A DNA stretch of 64,000 nucleotides. Source: Istiophorus platypterus. Lineage: Eukaryota; Chordata; Actinopteri; Istiophoriformes; Istiophoridae. The translations under genes were made by a program, and so were the position numbers. Positions within the stretch are counted from its first letter, which is position 1. Every line of letters starts with the position of its first letter. The notes below the pieces were generated by a model. It saw nothing but the letters and a program-made list of their open reading frames with translations. It searched no databases and had not been told where the DNA came from. Location of the stretch: positions 23,616,843-23,680,842 of the forward strand of contig CM029121.1 of the NCBI GenBank assembly GCA_016859345.1. The letters are read 5' to 3'. Positions 19,261-31,444 of this stretch are shown in pieces.

Positions 19261-22200
19261 GGTTGGTAGGGGGGTTTATTAAGAAAAGAAAAGGTGGATG
19301 CGGTGGAGCAGTGGCTTTGACGCATGGAGCCATAGCATCCATAGGTGGAGGCAGCTGCTGCAGCATTGCACCATGGGACCGCCGTGTACCCTGTGTGTGT
19401 GTGTGTGCGTGTGTGCGTGTGTGTGCGGGTAAAACACAGGCTCAAGTTGCAAATGCAGCAGAGGCTCTTTTTCCTCCAATGGAGCGATATACTGGCGAGC
19501 AGCCTCCCTCCGGGTCACCGATACACCTGCTTCTGTTCAGAGCATCGAATCAATACATGAATCTCTAAAAAAGCAATTAAAAAAAGACATTAACACACCT
19601 GATCAGTCAGCGCTGGACATAAATAGGCACAAGAATTTACGCAGGACAGTGTTTCAGTCTTAGTTATTTAATATGCAGCTGGTACTTTGGAGCAGGCAAG
19701 TGTGTGTGTGTGTGTGTGTGTTTGTTTGTTTGTTTTTATGCTTTGCATGTTTGTGTGTGCCTGTGTGGGTGTGTTCCTGGATGGGGGGATGGGGGGGGGG
19801 TCATCTCCCCTTGAACCAGTAAACAAACAAAATCTGCAGGCTGTGGCTCTGCAAAAGGAAAAAATCGGATAGAAACACGAGTACTTGGGAGATATTCGAA
19901 GAAAAATAAGATGCAGTTTGCAGTTTCCTGTTGGGACTCTTATTCCGGTCGCGCTCCAGGGTCGTCACTCGGCCAAACATTTGAACGCTCTCTGACTCGA
20001 AACCCTGCTTCTGCCCCCGAGTTGTCGTGGCGGGCTGCGGCCGTCCCCGCCACCAGGAGAGCCGCCCCAAGTTTGGGCCGATAGAGAGGGAACCGTGGGA
20101 CGGTTGGGGCGTGCAGGCTCAGGGCCAGTCAGCAGTTTTTTGGGGGGGGGGCAACTCCAGAATTGTTCTCAGTCCTGCCTGGCTCCACATCGACCCCCAT
20201 CCATCCATCCATCCATCCATCCATCCATCCATCCATCCCTCCATCCCTCCATCCATCCATCCATCCATCCCTCCATCCATCCATCCCTCCATCCCTCCAT
20301 CCATCCATCCCTCCCTCCATCCCTCCATCCCTCCATCCATCCATCCATCCCTCCATCCATCCATCCCTCCATCCCTCCATCCATCCATCCATCCCTCCAT
20401 CCTCCATCCATCCACCTCCATCCATCCATCCCTCCATCCATCCATCCATCCATCCATCCATCCATCTCCATCCCTCCATCCATCCATCCATCCCTCCATC
20501 CATCCATCCATCCATCCCCTGTGACCTCCCTCTTATCGCCGTTAGAGAGCTGACAGCTCTGTGGCGAGCTCGGTGTCGGATCATTACGAAATCGACACCC
20601 CCCCAGCACAGGTTAGTGCTTTAAGTGTGACTCAGTGTGAACAACCTGCCGTCGAGACTCATTACCCGTCGTTCTAACCCCCTGTGGTCCCGCGACACCC
20701 CCCCCCCCACTGCAGCGCTGTGGCCGAGGCTGAAAACAAAAACCAAAGCTTTTTATTTTGGACAGATTTGATCCCTTTAAAATCTTTCCAGCGCCTCAGC
20801 TTGTGCTTGTATTCATTATAAATTAATGCGACAGTCTTTTTGTTGAATCATTTAGTCTTTAAAATGAAATGAGCTAATGCCCACCGCAGTTTCCAAGAGC
20901 CCAATGAAACATGCTGAAACTGCCTGGTTTTACTTATCTAAACCTGCTTCTAATGATTTCTCTTTTTAAATAATCATCTTATTATTCTTTAGGGGAGAAA
21001 AAAAATTGTGGATTCGTTTATATAATGTTGAAAAACAGTGAAAATCCCAGTTCCCTGAAGGCCAAAGTGACGCCTACATATTGCTTGTTGTCCTGACAAA
21101 CACTCTAAACCCTGAAGACATTTAATTCAGTATCATATAATTCAAAGAAATGGAGCAAATCCTCACATTCAGGAATCTGGAACTTTAGAATATTTGTTTT
21201 TTTCGCTTGGAAAAATGACCTTAATTATTAATCAACGTAGTGGCAGGTTGATTTCCTGTAGACTGGCTAATCAATTGATTGGCTGTTCGTTTCAATTCTA
21301 GTCTGAGCAACAGACAGTTTAAAAACCTAAACCTGTTCGATTAACAGTCAAATTTGATGTAAAAAGAAAAAAAAGAAAAAAAGCAACATATCAAAACCAA
21401 TTTATGTACAGAAGGGATGCATTTCTACCATTTTGGCTTTGCCATGTGTCAGATCTCTTTGTTTTTGTCCAGGGTTAATACATCATTCCTAACTGTATGA
21501 CTTTATTCAAATCTAATTAGACAACAGATGGTCTTTCACAAAGGTCCTTTTTTCCTCTTCACCACTTGTCTATAGATAAAATCAGAGGACGACCATCGCA
21601 GCCTGGATTCTCACCTGGTTTAAAAACTGTATTTTGCTGCATTGCGCGAATCGTTTGCTCTGAATCCGAGGCCGGTTCCTGCACCGCGTACATGTGCTTG
21701 TAGTACAACTTATTGTTCCGTCGAACAGAAAACAACTGTCCCTGAGAGAAGGGGCTTGTCAAACATCAAAAACACGACCTGAGCCTGTGATGCACTGTTT
21801 TTTGTTCCCCTGGAGGTAGAGGTAGAGGAAGAGGAAGAAGAAGAAGAAGAAGAAGAAGAAGAAGAAGAAGAAGAAGAAGAAGAAGGAGAAGAAGAAGGAG
21901 ACTTTGAGCCCTGATACCTTTTGGGTTTTATCAGATGCAGAGCCCAGAGGCAGTGAAATGGAAAAGCAGTGCGAAAGTAGCTCTGACACTCTCACCTCAG
22001 GCAGAGTGAAGAAGAGTGAAGACACCACGTCCCGTTAATCTGGAAAATTCTGTAACTTTGCTGGATATAACTTTCAATCAGTGACTCAACACTTTTTTTT
22101 TCTATGGGTGTTCTGCAGCATTAAGCAGCTGAAGCCTTTGCCTACATCTCAAAGTCTGCAGAACAAGTTCAGTAAATGGCTAAATCGATGACAGATGAGC

Positions 22201-25200
22201 TATCGAGTGGTAACATCTTTGCAATAATACAATTATTAAAATTTTACAACTTTTGGGAGTTCAAAGTGACACGAAATCCAAAATCTGGCTTGAAATGCGG
22301 CTGGAAAAACGTTGTTTTTTTGTCCTTCGCAGAGACATTGGCTTTACCGATGTCGACAACAGTGGAGCAACAAGTTATCTCGGTGATAATGTAAATGCAA
22401 ATGTGACAATGTCTCAAAATAGCAGAAATAGCAGAAAAGGCTCGAACCGACTGCTCTATTTGTCATAAATATGCAAAATCAGGTTCCAAATGACCATTTT
22501 TTTGTTATATCTCTGCAAAAATAATGACCGTCGATCGATACCGGGATCCATTGCAACTGACATGACTCAAACTGCCCACAGCTGCTCTTTAGAGGAGGAA
22601 ACCGGAAACCTTTTACATCCACGTCCATAGAGGCCGTGTGGGGGGAAGTGGGGTAAGGCCAAGGGGCCCAAGTCCCCTGTGAGTTGAGTCGTCGCCCGCG
22701 GCGCGCGGTCGCGGTCTGGTTGGGGTGAAGGTCAGGGTTTTTTGATTTTTTGATTTTTGATACTTGTTTGCCTCAAGCAAGCTGGATAACGGGATGTTTC
22801 AGTCCACCTATAGTGTGCCGGCGGGCACGGCTGCAACTGAAGATTATTTCATTATCGATCAATCTTCCGATTATTTTCTCATTTTATCGATCTACCATCA
22901 TATCTGTTAAATAGAAAATTGTCAAAAAGAATTTCCCAAGAGATCGAGACAACGTCTTCAGGGATCTTGTTTTATCTGATAAACAGCGCAAAACCCAGGG
23001 ATGTTCAACTTACCGTCAGATATGACACAGAAAAAACATCAACTTCCCACATTTTAGAAGCTGCTAATGTTTGGCTTTTTTGCTTAAAAAAAAAAAAAAG
23101 ATGAACGTTCTGAGTATGAGCCCATGTCCCACTCGAGTACAAACTTCTACAAGCACCACAAAGGTGAGATTTGCGCCGATCGGCCACAACATCAGAACCA
23201 GTCACCGGTTTCGATGTTGTGGCTGATGGGCGCATGTTTTACGCCGGTGCTTTAGAGCTTTACGCTCTGTTTTTTGTTTTTTTTACGAGAGAGGGAGGCC
23301 ACAAAGTTGAGACCAGAGTTGTTGGTTTGGCTAAAGTCCAGCTAGTTAAACCTCCGACCCCACGGCGAAGGGCAGCGCCTCTTCCCTACCACACTCAAAT
23401 AGGAATCATCCGGGACAGTGTGTCCCACACAGTGGATAAGAAGGTCCTGAGATGGGCCATAGTAAGGTTCGCATACTGATGAGCAAGGCTGGGTGACACT
23501 CTGACTTTGAGCAGAGATTAAAAGATAAATGACCAAACAGTTTTCTTGCCATGTTAACTTGTATAAAATCAGTTTAACCCAGTGTCTCAACATAGGAGTA
23601 TGAGCTTGACTTGCTTATTCTGTGTCATTATCCCTTGAACTTAAGGCTAAATGGAGGGAGGAAATATTCATCACAATTTCTGATATCAAATTGCTTGTTT
23701 TTGTGAAAACGGCCTAAAAGATATTTTGTGTACAATGAAATCAATCAGAGAAAACCAGCAAACGGCCTTTTTGTTTGATCGCCATCTTAAACAATGAATT
23801 GATTATCAAAACACTGCAGTTGCCAAGTAACTTTCTGTCACTTGGCCAATCTTTTTTTTTTAATCAGCTAATTGTCTCAGCACTATAGTTTACTATGTTT
23901 ACATCCATGGACTCGAAGCCAGTCAATCAAAATCCTCCACGCGTGCAAACAGAGCCATCGATCCAGCCTCTTCTTTCTCCAAACAGCCAGTTACTTCTGC
24001 ATCTAGTTTCGATGTTCGAAACAATGAACTGTTGACTGATGTTTTCAACCAGGAAGTCTCAGACTCAGTCGCACAAATGCAACGGCCTCCTGGCAGCAGT
24101 GCATTCACTCCTCCAGGAGAATGTGGCTTTTATTCCCGTAGTTTGTCATCTCCTCTGTAGCGCCTAATAATTTTTTGCTGTGAGGACTGTGATGAAAAGG
24201 TAGCAATGCGAGCCCCCTGGGGGGGGGGGGTTGTTTGCCATTTGCCGGCGGATGCTACTAAAACGTTAATAACAGTGACGCAGCATTTCTGGGAACGGAC
24301 CGCAGTCCGCAGTGACGGGTACGTTTTCCCCTCGGCCGAGGGCAAAACAAGGTCCTCAGAGTCTCTCTTTGTGGAAGGGGAGATTTCTAGCACAGGGGTA
24401 TGGATTAGAAAAATTAGAATAACCTTAGTTCTTGCTCCTCGCTGGAGGAATCCACAAGTGGATGAGATGAGAGCGGTGTGTGTATTGGTCTCTATCCTGC
24501 CGGATGAGATCTGACACAAGTTCCCTCAGAAGTCTGACTCACTGCGGCTCAGTAGGATCTGATAAAGCTGCTGAGTGTGTTAGTGTGTGTGTGTGAGAGA
24601 GAGAGTGAGATAGAGAGAGAGTGAGAGAGAGTGAGTGGGTATGTGAGATGCAGATCAGCTCATTACTGAGTCACTTCGACTGATCCACTGAACTCCAGTT
24701 AGTTTTTATGTTTACATCGGGGCTTACTGTTATTAACTTTTATAAGGTGTGATACATTTCAGGTTACTAATAAGGATGAAATGATGATGATGATGATTAT
24801 GATGATGCGGTAGAAGAATGATTAACCATGTGAAATAATTTAAATAATAATGCAGTAATTCAAGTAACTATTCAATGTTAAAAAATATCATCAGTTAAAA
24901 AAAGTCACCCCCCCTTCATTTTATAAATTTTACATATAGTATGACATGATTCAGGTTCTCCACGATCTCTGAATAAGAAACACAAAGTAAAGTAGCAGAG
25001 AATGTGTAGCAACCAGCTCAGATTTTTACACAAAACCACACTAATTAATATTTTGGGATTAACAAGGGCCGTCTGTAATGTGACAGCTGTCGCTTTTAGT
25101 GACCAACTATGCTGAATTAATGGTTCATCTCAGCTCTACAGAGCATTTTAACGTCTTTCGTCTCACCGTTTTGGTTTTCAGGCCCTCGACTTTATTTTTT

Positions 25201-26590
25201 TATTCACTCCCACTGTTCTCAGTAGTTTCTATCAGACGCAGCAGGCAGCTGTTTTAACAAAAAAAGAAGCTCTAAGCTAATATTATTCATTCAACTGGCT
25301 CTAGACGGACAAAGTTAGGGACAAGCCGGTGAACATGGTGGAGCGATTAGTAGCTACAGAGTCAGACATTTCTGTTCGAAGTTGGTTTATGGTAAAACGG
25401 CTATGAGGAGGGTGAATATCGGATTTACATTCATCACTTTACACAAACACTGCTCTGAATTGATGCAAACCTTGCTCCGTGTCGGTCGAATCTTTAAATA
25501 GGCAACTGTTCGCTGGCACGTTCATCACAACATAAGCCGATGATGTGTCATTGTTGTATGTACAGCTTCTTTCTGCTGCCCCCAAGTGGCCAAAAAAAAT
25601 CAGTTAATGCAGGTTTGAATTAGAATTTCCAGATCGAATGCTTAGGTTTTAAATTTATGCATGATAAATGATAACTTGTAAATATATACCATAAAAAACG
25701 TAGGGTGAACGTAATCACCACAAAATATTGGAATAAAAGTATGCTTATACGTGATCCTTAATTTTACTGCTTTTTCTTTTCAAGTAAAGGTAAATCCATG
25801 CTCTACTGTACTACTAGTACTTTTAAATGAAATACCAAGAATTACAACGTCCACAATCCAAAGTAAGATATGCTGCAAATAAAATTTCGTTTGAAACTTT
25901 TCATAAATTGCATATATTTTTTTCAATTTATGGTAAGTAAATTACTAAAGATTAGAACTTGTTTTATCAGCTGAGAAAAACATACAGCTCTTACTCTTTG
26001 GAATATTCTTTTTCAAGCCATAAAAATTTCAGGTAAAACAACCAAGACTGAGCACTTAGAAGAGAAGATACGCTGTCTGCACAAGTACAGAGAACAGTAG
26101 TGAATACAGTATGATACCGGTGTTATTTGAGGTCAGGAATGCTGATGTAAAAAAAAAAAAAATGCATGCAGGGCTTTCAGTCTCAGGACATGTCGAACCT
26201 GAAAATGTTTCTGCTCATTGACCTTCCCCGCAGCCGAAAGCGGCGTTAGAAAAAGAGCCGAGCGGAGAAAGTTGAGAGGAAGTCAGGACGCCGCAGCAAC
26301 ACCACAAATACAGAGCGAGAGGAGGATCGCTTGCATGGTGACTTGCAAGAGATGAGAGCTAAACGTGCCCACGGTTCATCGGGAAAAAAAAAGTCCAAGA
26401 AATTTTGCTTAATTTCACTAATGTCCGTCCTTCGCTGCTTCCCGTTGTCCCCCTCAAGCAATCTTTCTTTGTCTCTCCTTCCTGGCAGGAATTCGATCCT
26501 GGGACGTCGACCTTCAGTGCTGTGACCTTGATCAGCAGCTGCAGCTGTTTATAACCCGTCACTCCGCCCACTTCTCCTCCGAGGTCAAAG
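18937..26590 (+). CDS. map1a: MAP1-family microtubule-associated protein, first two coding exons (3' partial)
   Basis: MAP1 proteins bind and stabilise microtubules in neurons and are cleaved into heavy and light chains. Exon 1 (18,937-19,222) gives 95 residues: an acidic/proline and Arg-rich leader (RRAAGRRRRGS about 62-72), then FNRGSYYMLIVIGEIGTEQQ (about 74-93), matching the family's N-terminal strand FYLLVVVGEI. Exon 2 (26,489-26,590) adds GIRSWDVDLQCCDLDQQL and FITRHSAHFSSEVKG, a hallmark of MAP1 N-termini. The junction completes a Gly codon in phase 1. I chose ATG 18,937 because it has G at -3 and +4; an ATG two codons later is the alternative. The family is secure. MAP1A rather than MAP1B or MAP1S rests on the exon 2 wording and on linkage to scamp2. 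The rest of the protein (thousands of residues) lies past the window. The leader is longer than I recall for human MAP1B. Confidence 0.8.
20197..20517 (+). repeat. CCAT/CCCT tetranucleotide array
   Basis: About 320 bases of (CCAT)n interspersed with CCCT units. It is open in several frames on both strands, which gives long spurious HPSIHPSI and MDGWMDGW readings. Confidence 0.97.
21030..21310 (+). repeat. Dispersed repeat family A, copy 1
   Basis: Contains GCAAATCCTCACATTCAGGA and a diverged form of the block seen in the other copies, then ATTATTAATCAACGTAGTGG and a closing ATCAATTGATTGG. The same order of blocks is found, more or less complete, at 22,830, 23,650, 50,135 and 62,150. It is a short interspersed repeat of fish; the class is uncertain, possibly a non-autonomous DNA element. 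Confidence 0.6.
21811..21901 (+). repeat. Polypurine GAA/GAG tract
   Basis: GAGGTAGAGGAAGAGGAAG leads into about 16-18 GAA units ending GGAGAAGAAGAAGGAG. GAA is on the map1a sense strand in intron 1. Confidence 0.95.
22830..23100 (+). repeat. Dispersed repeat family A, copy 2
   Basis: Begins CTGCAACTGAAGATTATTTC, contains ATTATCGATCAATCTTCCGA and GCTGCTAATGTTTGGCTTTT, and ends in a run of 13 A. Its 3' part appears to be missing. Confidence 0.65.
23172..23234. repeat. 63-bp imperfect palindrome (fold-back element)
   Basis: Arms TGCGCCGATCGGCCACAACA and TGTTGTGGCTGATGGGCGCA are near-perfect inverted copies around ACCAGTCACCGGTT. The ends resemble a fish MITE that I recall beginning GATCAGCCACAACATTAAAA. 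Confidence 0.75.
23650..23890 (+). repeat. Dispersed repeat family A, copy 3 (degenerate)
   Basis: Contains TCATCACAATTTCTGATATC, AAACCAGCAAAC and the closing part GAATTGATTATCAAAACACT then TAATCAGCTAATTGTCTCAG, in the order seen in the other copies. Confidence 0.5.
24582..24637 (+). repeat. (GT)n(GA)n compound microsatellite
   Basis: Short GT run followed by an interrupted GA run. Confidence 0.85.
25575..25589 (-). promoter_or_regulatory. CTCF-like motif, reverse orientation
   Basis: On the minus strand CCACTTGGGGGCAGC matches CCASYAGRKGGCRSY at 14 of 15 positions, with T for A at position 6. Its orientation is opposite to the sites at 12,408 and 14,450. Confidence 0.45.
26489..26590 (+). 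CDS. map1a: map1a coding exon 2
   Basis: 102 bases, acceptor TTCCTGGCAG|GA after a pyrimidine-rich stretch, donor AAAG|GTCAGT. It encodes GIRSWDVDLQCC, then RHSAHFSSEVK, strongly conserved in MAP1 proteins. It enters and leaves in phase 1. Confidence 0.93.
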
Positions 26591-27599
26591 GTCAGTATGA
26601 TACGGCGCTCTTTGAGCCAACGGGCCGGTGATGAGTACAAATTGTGGTTGCATCACAGGGGAGAGTTTTTAATTTAACAGATTTGGATAAAACAATCACT
26701 AAGATGCAAAATTCTCTGGACTTTAAAAGCTGCATTTGAATTGATTGTGAATACACACGTGTTTTATTAGTTGAAGCAAAAAAAGAAAAAGAAAGAAATA
26801 CAAGGTATAAAACAGTGGTCTGGTAACTGAGATCTTTCCGGTGTAATCATTTTGATCAGTTGAAGATTCTCTTGGGTACGTTTGCTGCTCCTGCAACAAG
26901 AGGGGATGAATTTCAGTTATTATTATTATCAACCACTGACGAAGCTTCACGGGAGATCGGCTCTTGTCCGTTTGTGGTCTTTGGTGCAAACGATCTGTGG
27001 GCCGCTAACCGTGGCCACGCTGAGCACAATCTCTGGCTCTCGAAATTTCCAAATTTGTTGAAGATTTATTTGATGCCATTTGGAGCTTTTTAATGTGCCA
27101 AGAAATTTCTAATGCAGAGATGCATCCCATTTACATAAATTTACCAACGGCACTTTCAGCCACAAGATACTGTAAATCCCCTGATATCATATTTATACCT
27201 GTGTATCCATATATTACCGGTACTGTGACCTGACACTACATGTCATCCATATTGCCCTAAGTGAAAAATTACAGTTGAGTTCTTAAATTTATTTCCTTAC
27301 TCTGGGTAGCATGAACAATGAATGTCTCAAGCTGGCCAATATTCACATTGTTAATTTGTTTTTTTTCCCCCTGAACAGTTATTTTGATTATAACTTTTCT
27401 CTCTTTATCTATATTGGCTTAGTTAAATGTAGACTCACTGCAAGTTAGGCTATTTAAGAATAGTTTAAGGTACTAATAGAACAAACAGACATTTGAATAT
27501 TTGAACATTTCAGGACAGCTTGACTAATTATTATACAAAAGAATTAAGCGACACACATCTCTGTTTAGTTAGTTTTATGAAAAACGTTACATTAAAATC

Positions 27600-27870
27600 A
27601 GGAAATGGACTCAGTAGAGTGCAGATCTTCACCAAGGTCAATGGCATAGAACATACACCAGACTTCATAGGAAAAAAATTCAAATTCACAATAAATGATC
27701 CGGATCTGCACCGAAACGTAACGGGTTCTTCCCAGGCCTATGCTCCATCCCCTCCACCAAGCTCGGAGCAAATCGGTCCAGTTCTTTTCGCGAAGTCCCT
27801 CTGAAAAGCAAAACCAACAAGCAAACAAACACGGGCGATTACATAATGTCCTTGGCAGAGCTAATGAGCA
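27600..27870 (+). repeat. Degenerate dispersed repeat (family D)
   Basis: Contains GATCCGGATCTGCACCGAAA, GGGTTCTTCCCAGGCCTATG, CCTCCACCAAGC and TGTCCTTGGCAGAG, in the order of a fish repeat that I recall as the end of a retroelement. The class is not certain. Confidence 0.5.
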
Positions 27871-28156
27871 AGTCTTCAGCCAGACAGGTCGGAATTATCT
27901 ACAGTATTAAGCATATGTGCCTGGTTCATTATAAAGTGCAATTAAAACACACACACACAAGTTAAAAAAGAAAAAACACTAGAACAAACTGATTTATTTT
28001 CCAATAAAGCGTCACACCAGCCCATTTGTTATTGTGGTGTGATTGACAGGAGTAAGTTGAATCCAGTGGACATTTAATCCTTCTGCATTACATCAAAGCT
28101 GAACTGTGTGTATAATCACCATGGTGACTGTGCAGGGAGCTGAGGACATGCAAAGT

Positions 28157-28160
<4 letters not shown>

Positions 28161-28227
<67 letters not shown>
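28161..28227 (+). repeat. (TG)n microsatellite
   Basis: About 67 bases of TG with a single interruption (GAGTG near 28,200). Confidence 0.95.
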
Positions 28228-28347
28228 CAGCCCGCCTGTGTCTATGTCCTGTGGTGGTTTAGGGCTCAGAGCCCAGGCTGAAAGTACAATAGATGCTGAA
28301 TAGGGACTTATTTCAATCGTATGCCAGGTAAGGGCCTGATGGGATCA

Positions 28348-28396
28348 AACACGTACAAACACACACACACACACGTACAAACACACACACACACGC
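28348..28396 (+). repeat. (CA)n compound microsatellite
   Basis: Two CA runs separated by ACGTACAAAC. Confidence 0.9.
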
Positions 28397-30090
28397 AGAT
28401 ACAGGGGGAAACAGACAACCACGGGATAGATTATTAATTGCACCGGTGGCAAGTGCTAAGCAGCAGCAGCCGTCAGCAGAAAGTGACACAGCATTTTTCA
28501 ACACAGTCGTTAAACGGAGCAAATGCCTTCAGAGGAACCAGAGGAATTACTGTGAAACAATGAATATTATTAGCGTCTGTCATCCAGTCTGTCCTCTCTG
28601 GGTTACTTTTGTAAAGAACAACCAAAATAAAAAAGCCTTACAATTCCTCCACTCCTGAGAGTCACCTTCATTGGGCTTTGCAGCTGCTGTTTATTGAGGA
28701 ATCTAGATCCCATTTACAACTGGAATTAAAGTGAGATATTTATCAGAAACAAGAAAACACATCTTGATGGAGGTGTAGGTGCCGGAGGGATGCATTACCA
28801 TCAGAATGGCATCAAATCAGCCAGACCACGCCAGGAGCTGGTCTCTCCCAAGCTGCGATAGGATCTCGGCCAGGTGCAAATGCAATCTGTACAGCTCGAC
28901 CAGATTCTAATAGAAAAAAGAAAAAAATCCCGTGCAGCAGCCCCAGCTTCCACCGAACCTTAGAGATGTTGCTAACCCTGGACCTGCGGCCCGATTCGCA
29001 TACCCAGGTCTAAACAGAAGTTTGCAGACGAAAATCAAGTGACGTGCTCGTCGTGGGTTCATGTGAGATTGGGCAACGCTAAGATTAAGACTCGTAGAGA
29101 TCATGTGAAATCATAGCGAGTCAGCACCGTAGCACGAGAAGAGAAGAGACACAAGGTCGGTCAACCGGGCTCATTAATGTCTGTCGGACGGCAACATTTT
29201 CTGTACGGAGCTTATTAAAATTGACCGACATCTGCTGCTGGTCGCACCAGACCTGGTGCAGTAACTCACCGTGCATTCGTACAGTTCTGACAGGTAAAAA
29301 TGGGATTTTTCCAAACTAAAAAGAGAGAACACTGAGTGGTAGCTGAGGCCGGAGAACCGAGCACGAAGCCTGGTAGTATTGATTATATGCCCTCCCTTTT
29401 CTTTTTTCTTTTTTCTTTTTTTTCCCAGTACAGCACACAAGGCGAATCAATGGCACTTCAATGGAGAGCGGCTGCGGTGCGGGGAACAGATAAGGGGGAT
29501 CTCATTGCTTCGAGCCCCGTACCGACTAAACCTCTGGAAGGTTACTCGAGGCTTACTGTATTTGGCCCCCGGGAAAAGACGGCGAGCGGCCGTCCCTGTC
29601 GTCCGCTCCGGGCGATTTTTGGAAATTATTGATTCACTGATAAAATCTGGGAGGGTCTGGGTGAATAGAGGGTATTGATCATGCTCTGCTCTCCCCTCTG
29701 AGGGTGGTGAGAGAAACGGCAAACACTTTTCAGAGGGAATGGATATTCTCAGTTATGTGACGCCTCATAGACAGTTTGCTGTACTAAAAGCAGTAATAGA
29801 GAGATTTTGTCCAGTGGTTATTTTTCATAGCGCCAAAGATTGCCTTTGGCTCCCTACCACCAATTTCACTCCTCACAAATTGCTTTCCGCTTTTTGTGCT
29901 GTCAGCCCCTTTTGAAATATTTCAATATCATTTTTTTATTGTTGTTGTTGTCGTTGTATTCCTCATTTTTGCAGCAAAACTCTGTGGTGTTTAGCCAACG
30001 TGGAGGGACGTTTATCCAACGAGTCTTTCACAGCTTGGCCTTGATTTCTCTCAACGCACATAACTACCCTCCTCTCATGCGTGCGGGTTT

Positions 30091-30105
30091 CCTCCAGGGG
30101 GCAGT
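30091..30105 (+). promoter_or_regulatory. CTCF-like motif
   Basis: CCTCCAGGGGGCAGT matches CCASYAGRKGGCRSY at 14 of 15 positions, with T for A at position 3. Confidence 0.4.
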
Positions 30106-31444
30106 TGTTGGGTAATTAAAAGGTTCCACAATTTATAGAGGTGTTCTTGGAATGTGTAGTTTTTTAAAATTTGTAATATTGGTTTGCATTTACTTGCCAT
30201 CAAAACAGATTTCTAAGCTGCGTCCTGATATTAAATACTTTGAAAACAGAGAAACGATTTTGGTTTGGTGCTTGAATTAAAATTAGAGTTATTAAAAGTT
30301 TATTGTTCAATATGAGATTTGCTTTTCCGTTGTGTAAATGTCATCCATCTTCACTCACGAGCTACCACGAGCATTTTTAATCTCAGCTTGTCAGTGTGTT
30401 ATCAAAAAGGCAGAATAAAAACATTTCGGCGCATCATTATTATTGAGAGTGACACGAGATGCTCAGAGCTGGAATAGTTTAATCATATCTCAAAATTTCA
30501 CAGCGCGGCGATTTTTAATAAACATTTTCAAAGCCCCATCGCGCTTGTGTGGAACGAGAAATGTGTTTTCCTTTCATGTCGTTTTGGCAAAAGCACGAGG
30601 TCACATCGCAACGGTGCTGATACACAGCAAGGGAGGGATTTACTGGTTTTGACTGATGCTAAAGATAAAATCACTGCCTGATCCGGCACATTACCGTGGT
30701 GCGTATGAAGTCATAGTCTTTTTCCTCCTCTTTGCGCATGAAATTTCAAACCCTCAGAAACTGAATCCAATGCCAAACTGATTCAGCAGTGGAATGGAGA
30801 TGCCGAATTAATGCATGACTCTTTAGTTTTTCCAGCTGTGAACTACTTCTTCAGTTCCTCAAGTTCTTAAGCACCTTAAAACAGCGTAAACTAATGGTTT
30901 CGGTGTTTTTTGTCCCCTTGACTTCCATTTTCACAGGACTCATCGACTTTAATTGAATTTTTTTTTTTTTTTTAATAGATGTAGAGATTTAATTTTCAAA
31001 TGAAAACAATGGATTGTAACAGGATTGAAAATAAGTACAGAAGATATTCAGGTCAGAGGAGCTTAGATGGTGTCTATTGATCAAAGATCTAAAAATCCTC
31101 CCTCAGCAATTCTGTGATAATTTTCCACTTAATGGGTCCATTCAGCAGGAGAGTGATGAGGCAGCTGTTCGGTACGACCATATTACAGTAAGAAACACAA
31201 TTGCTCCTCTCCCTTTTAAATAAAAAAAAAAAAGGCAGATCATGTGCATCTGCTAATGTTTGGCTGCCCACCGAAAAAGCAAAAATAATATATGTCACAC
31301 TTAATGTGACATATTTGATGATGTGTGTTGATTTAAGGTGTAGTCATTAGATACTTAATGAACAGAAGGCTTTCATTTTAAATCTTTAATAGTCAGCATA
31401 TGCTGGACATACAGTGTTTATATATATATATTTATATTTTTTAA

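Larger units (their letters stand above)
19223..26488 (+). other. map1a: map1a intron 1
   Basis: 7.3 kb. It holds (GT)n at 19,392-19,427 and 19,700-19,734, the CCAT/CCCT array, a GAA tract, three copies of one dispersed repeat, a fold-back palindrome, (GA)n at 24,582-24,637, (GAT)n near 24,780 and one reverse-strand CTCF-like motif. No further coding exon is supported. Confidence 0.75.

Noticed and set aside
20027..20624. Long HPSIHPSI and MDGWMDGW open frames on both strands
   Set aside because: Translation of a tetranucleotide microsatellite. It is also not a CRISPR array: there are no unique spacers and this is vertebrate DNA.
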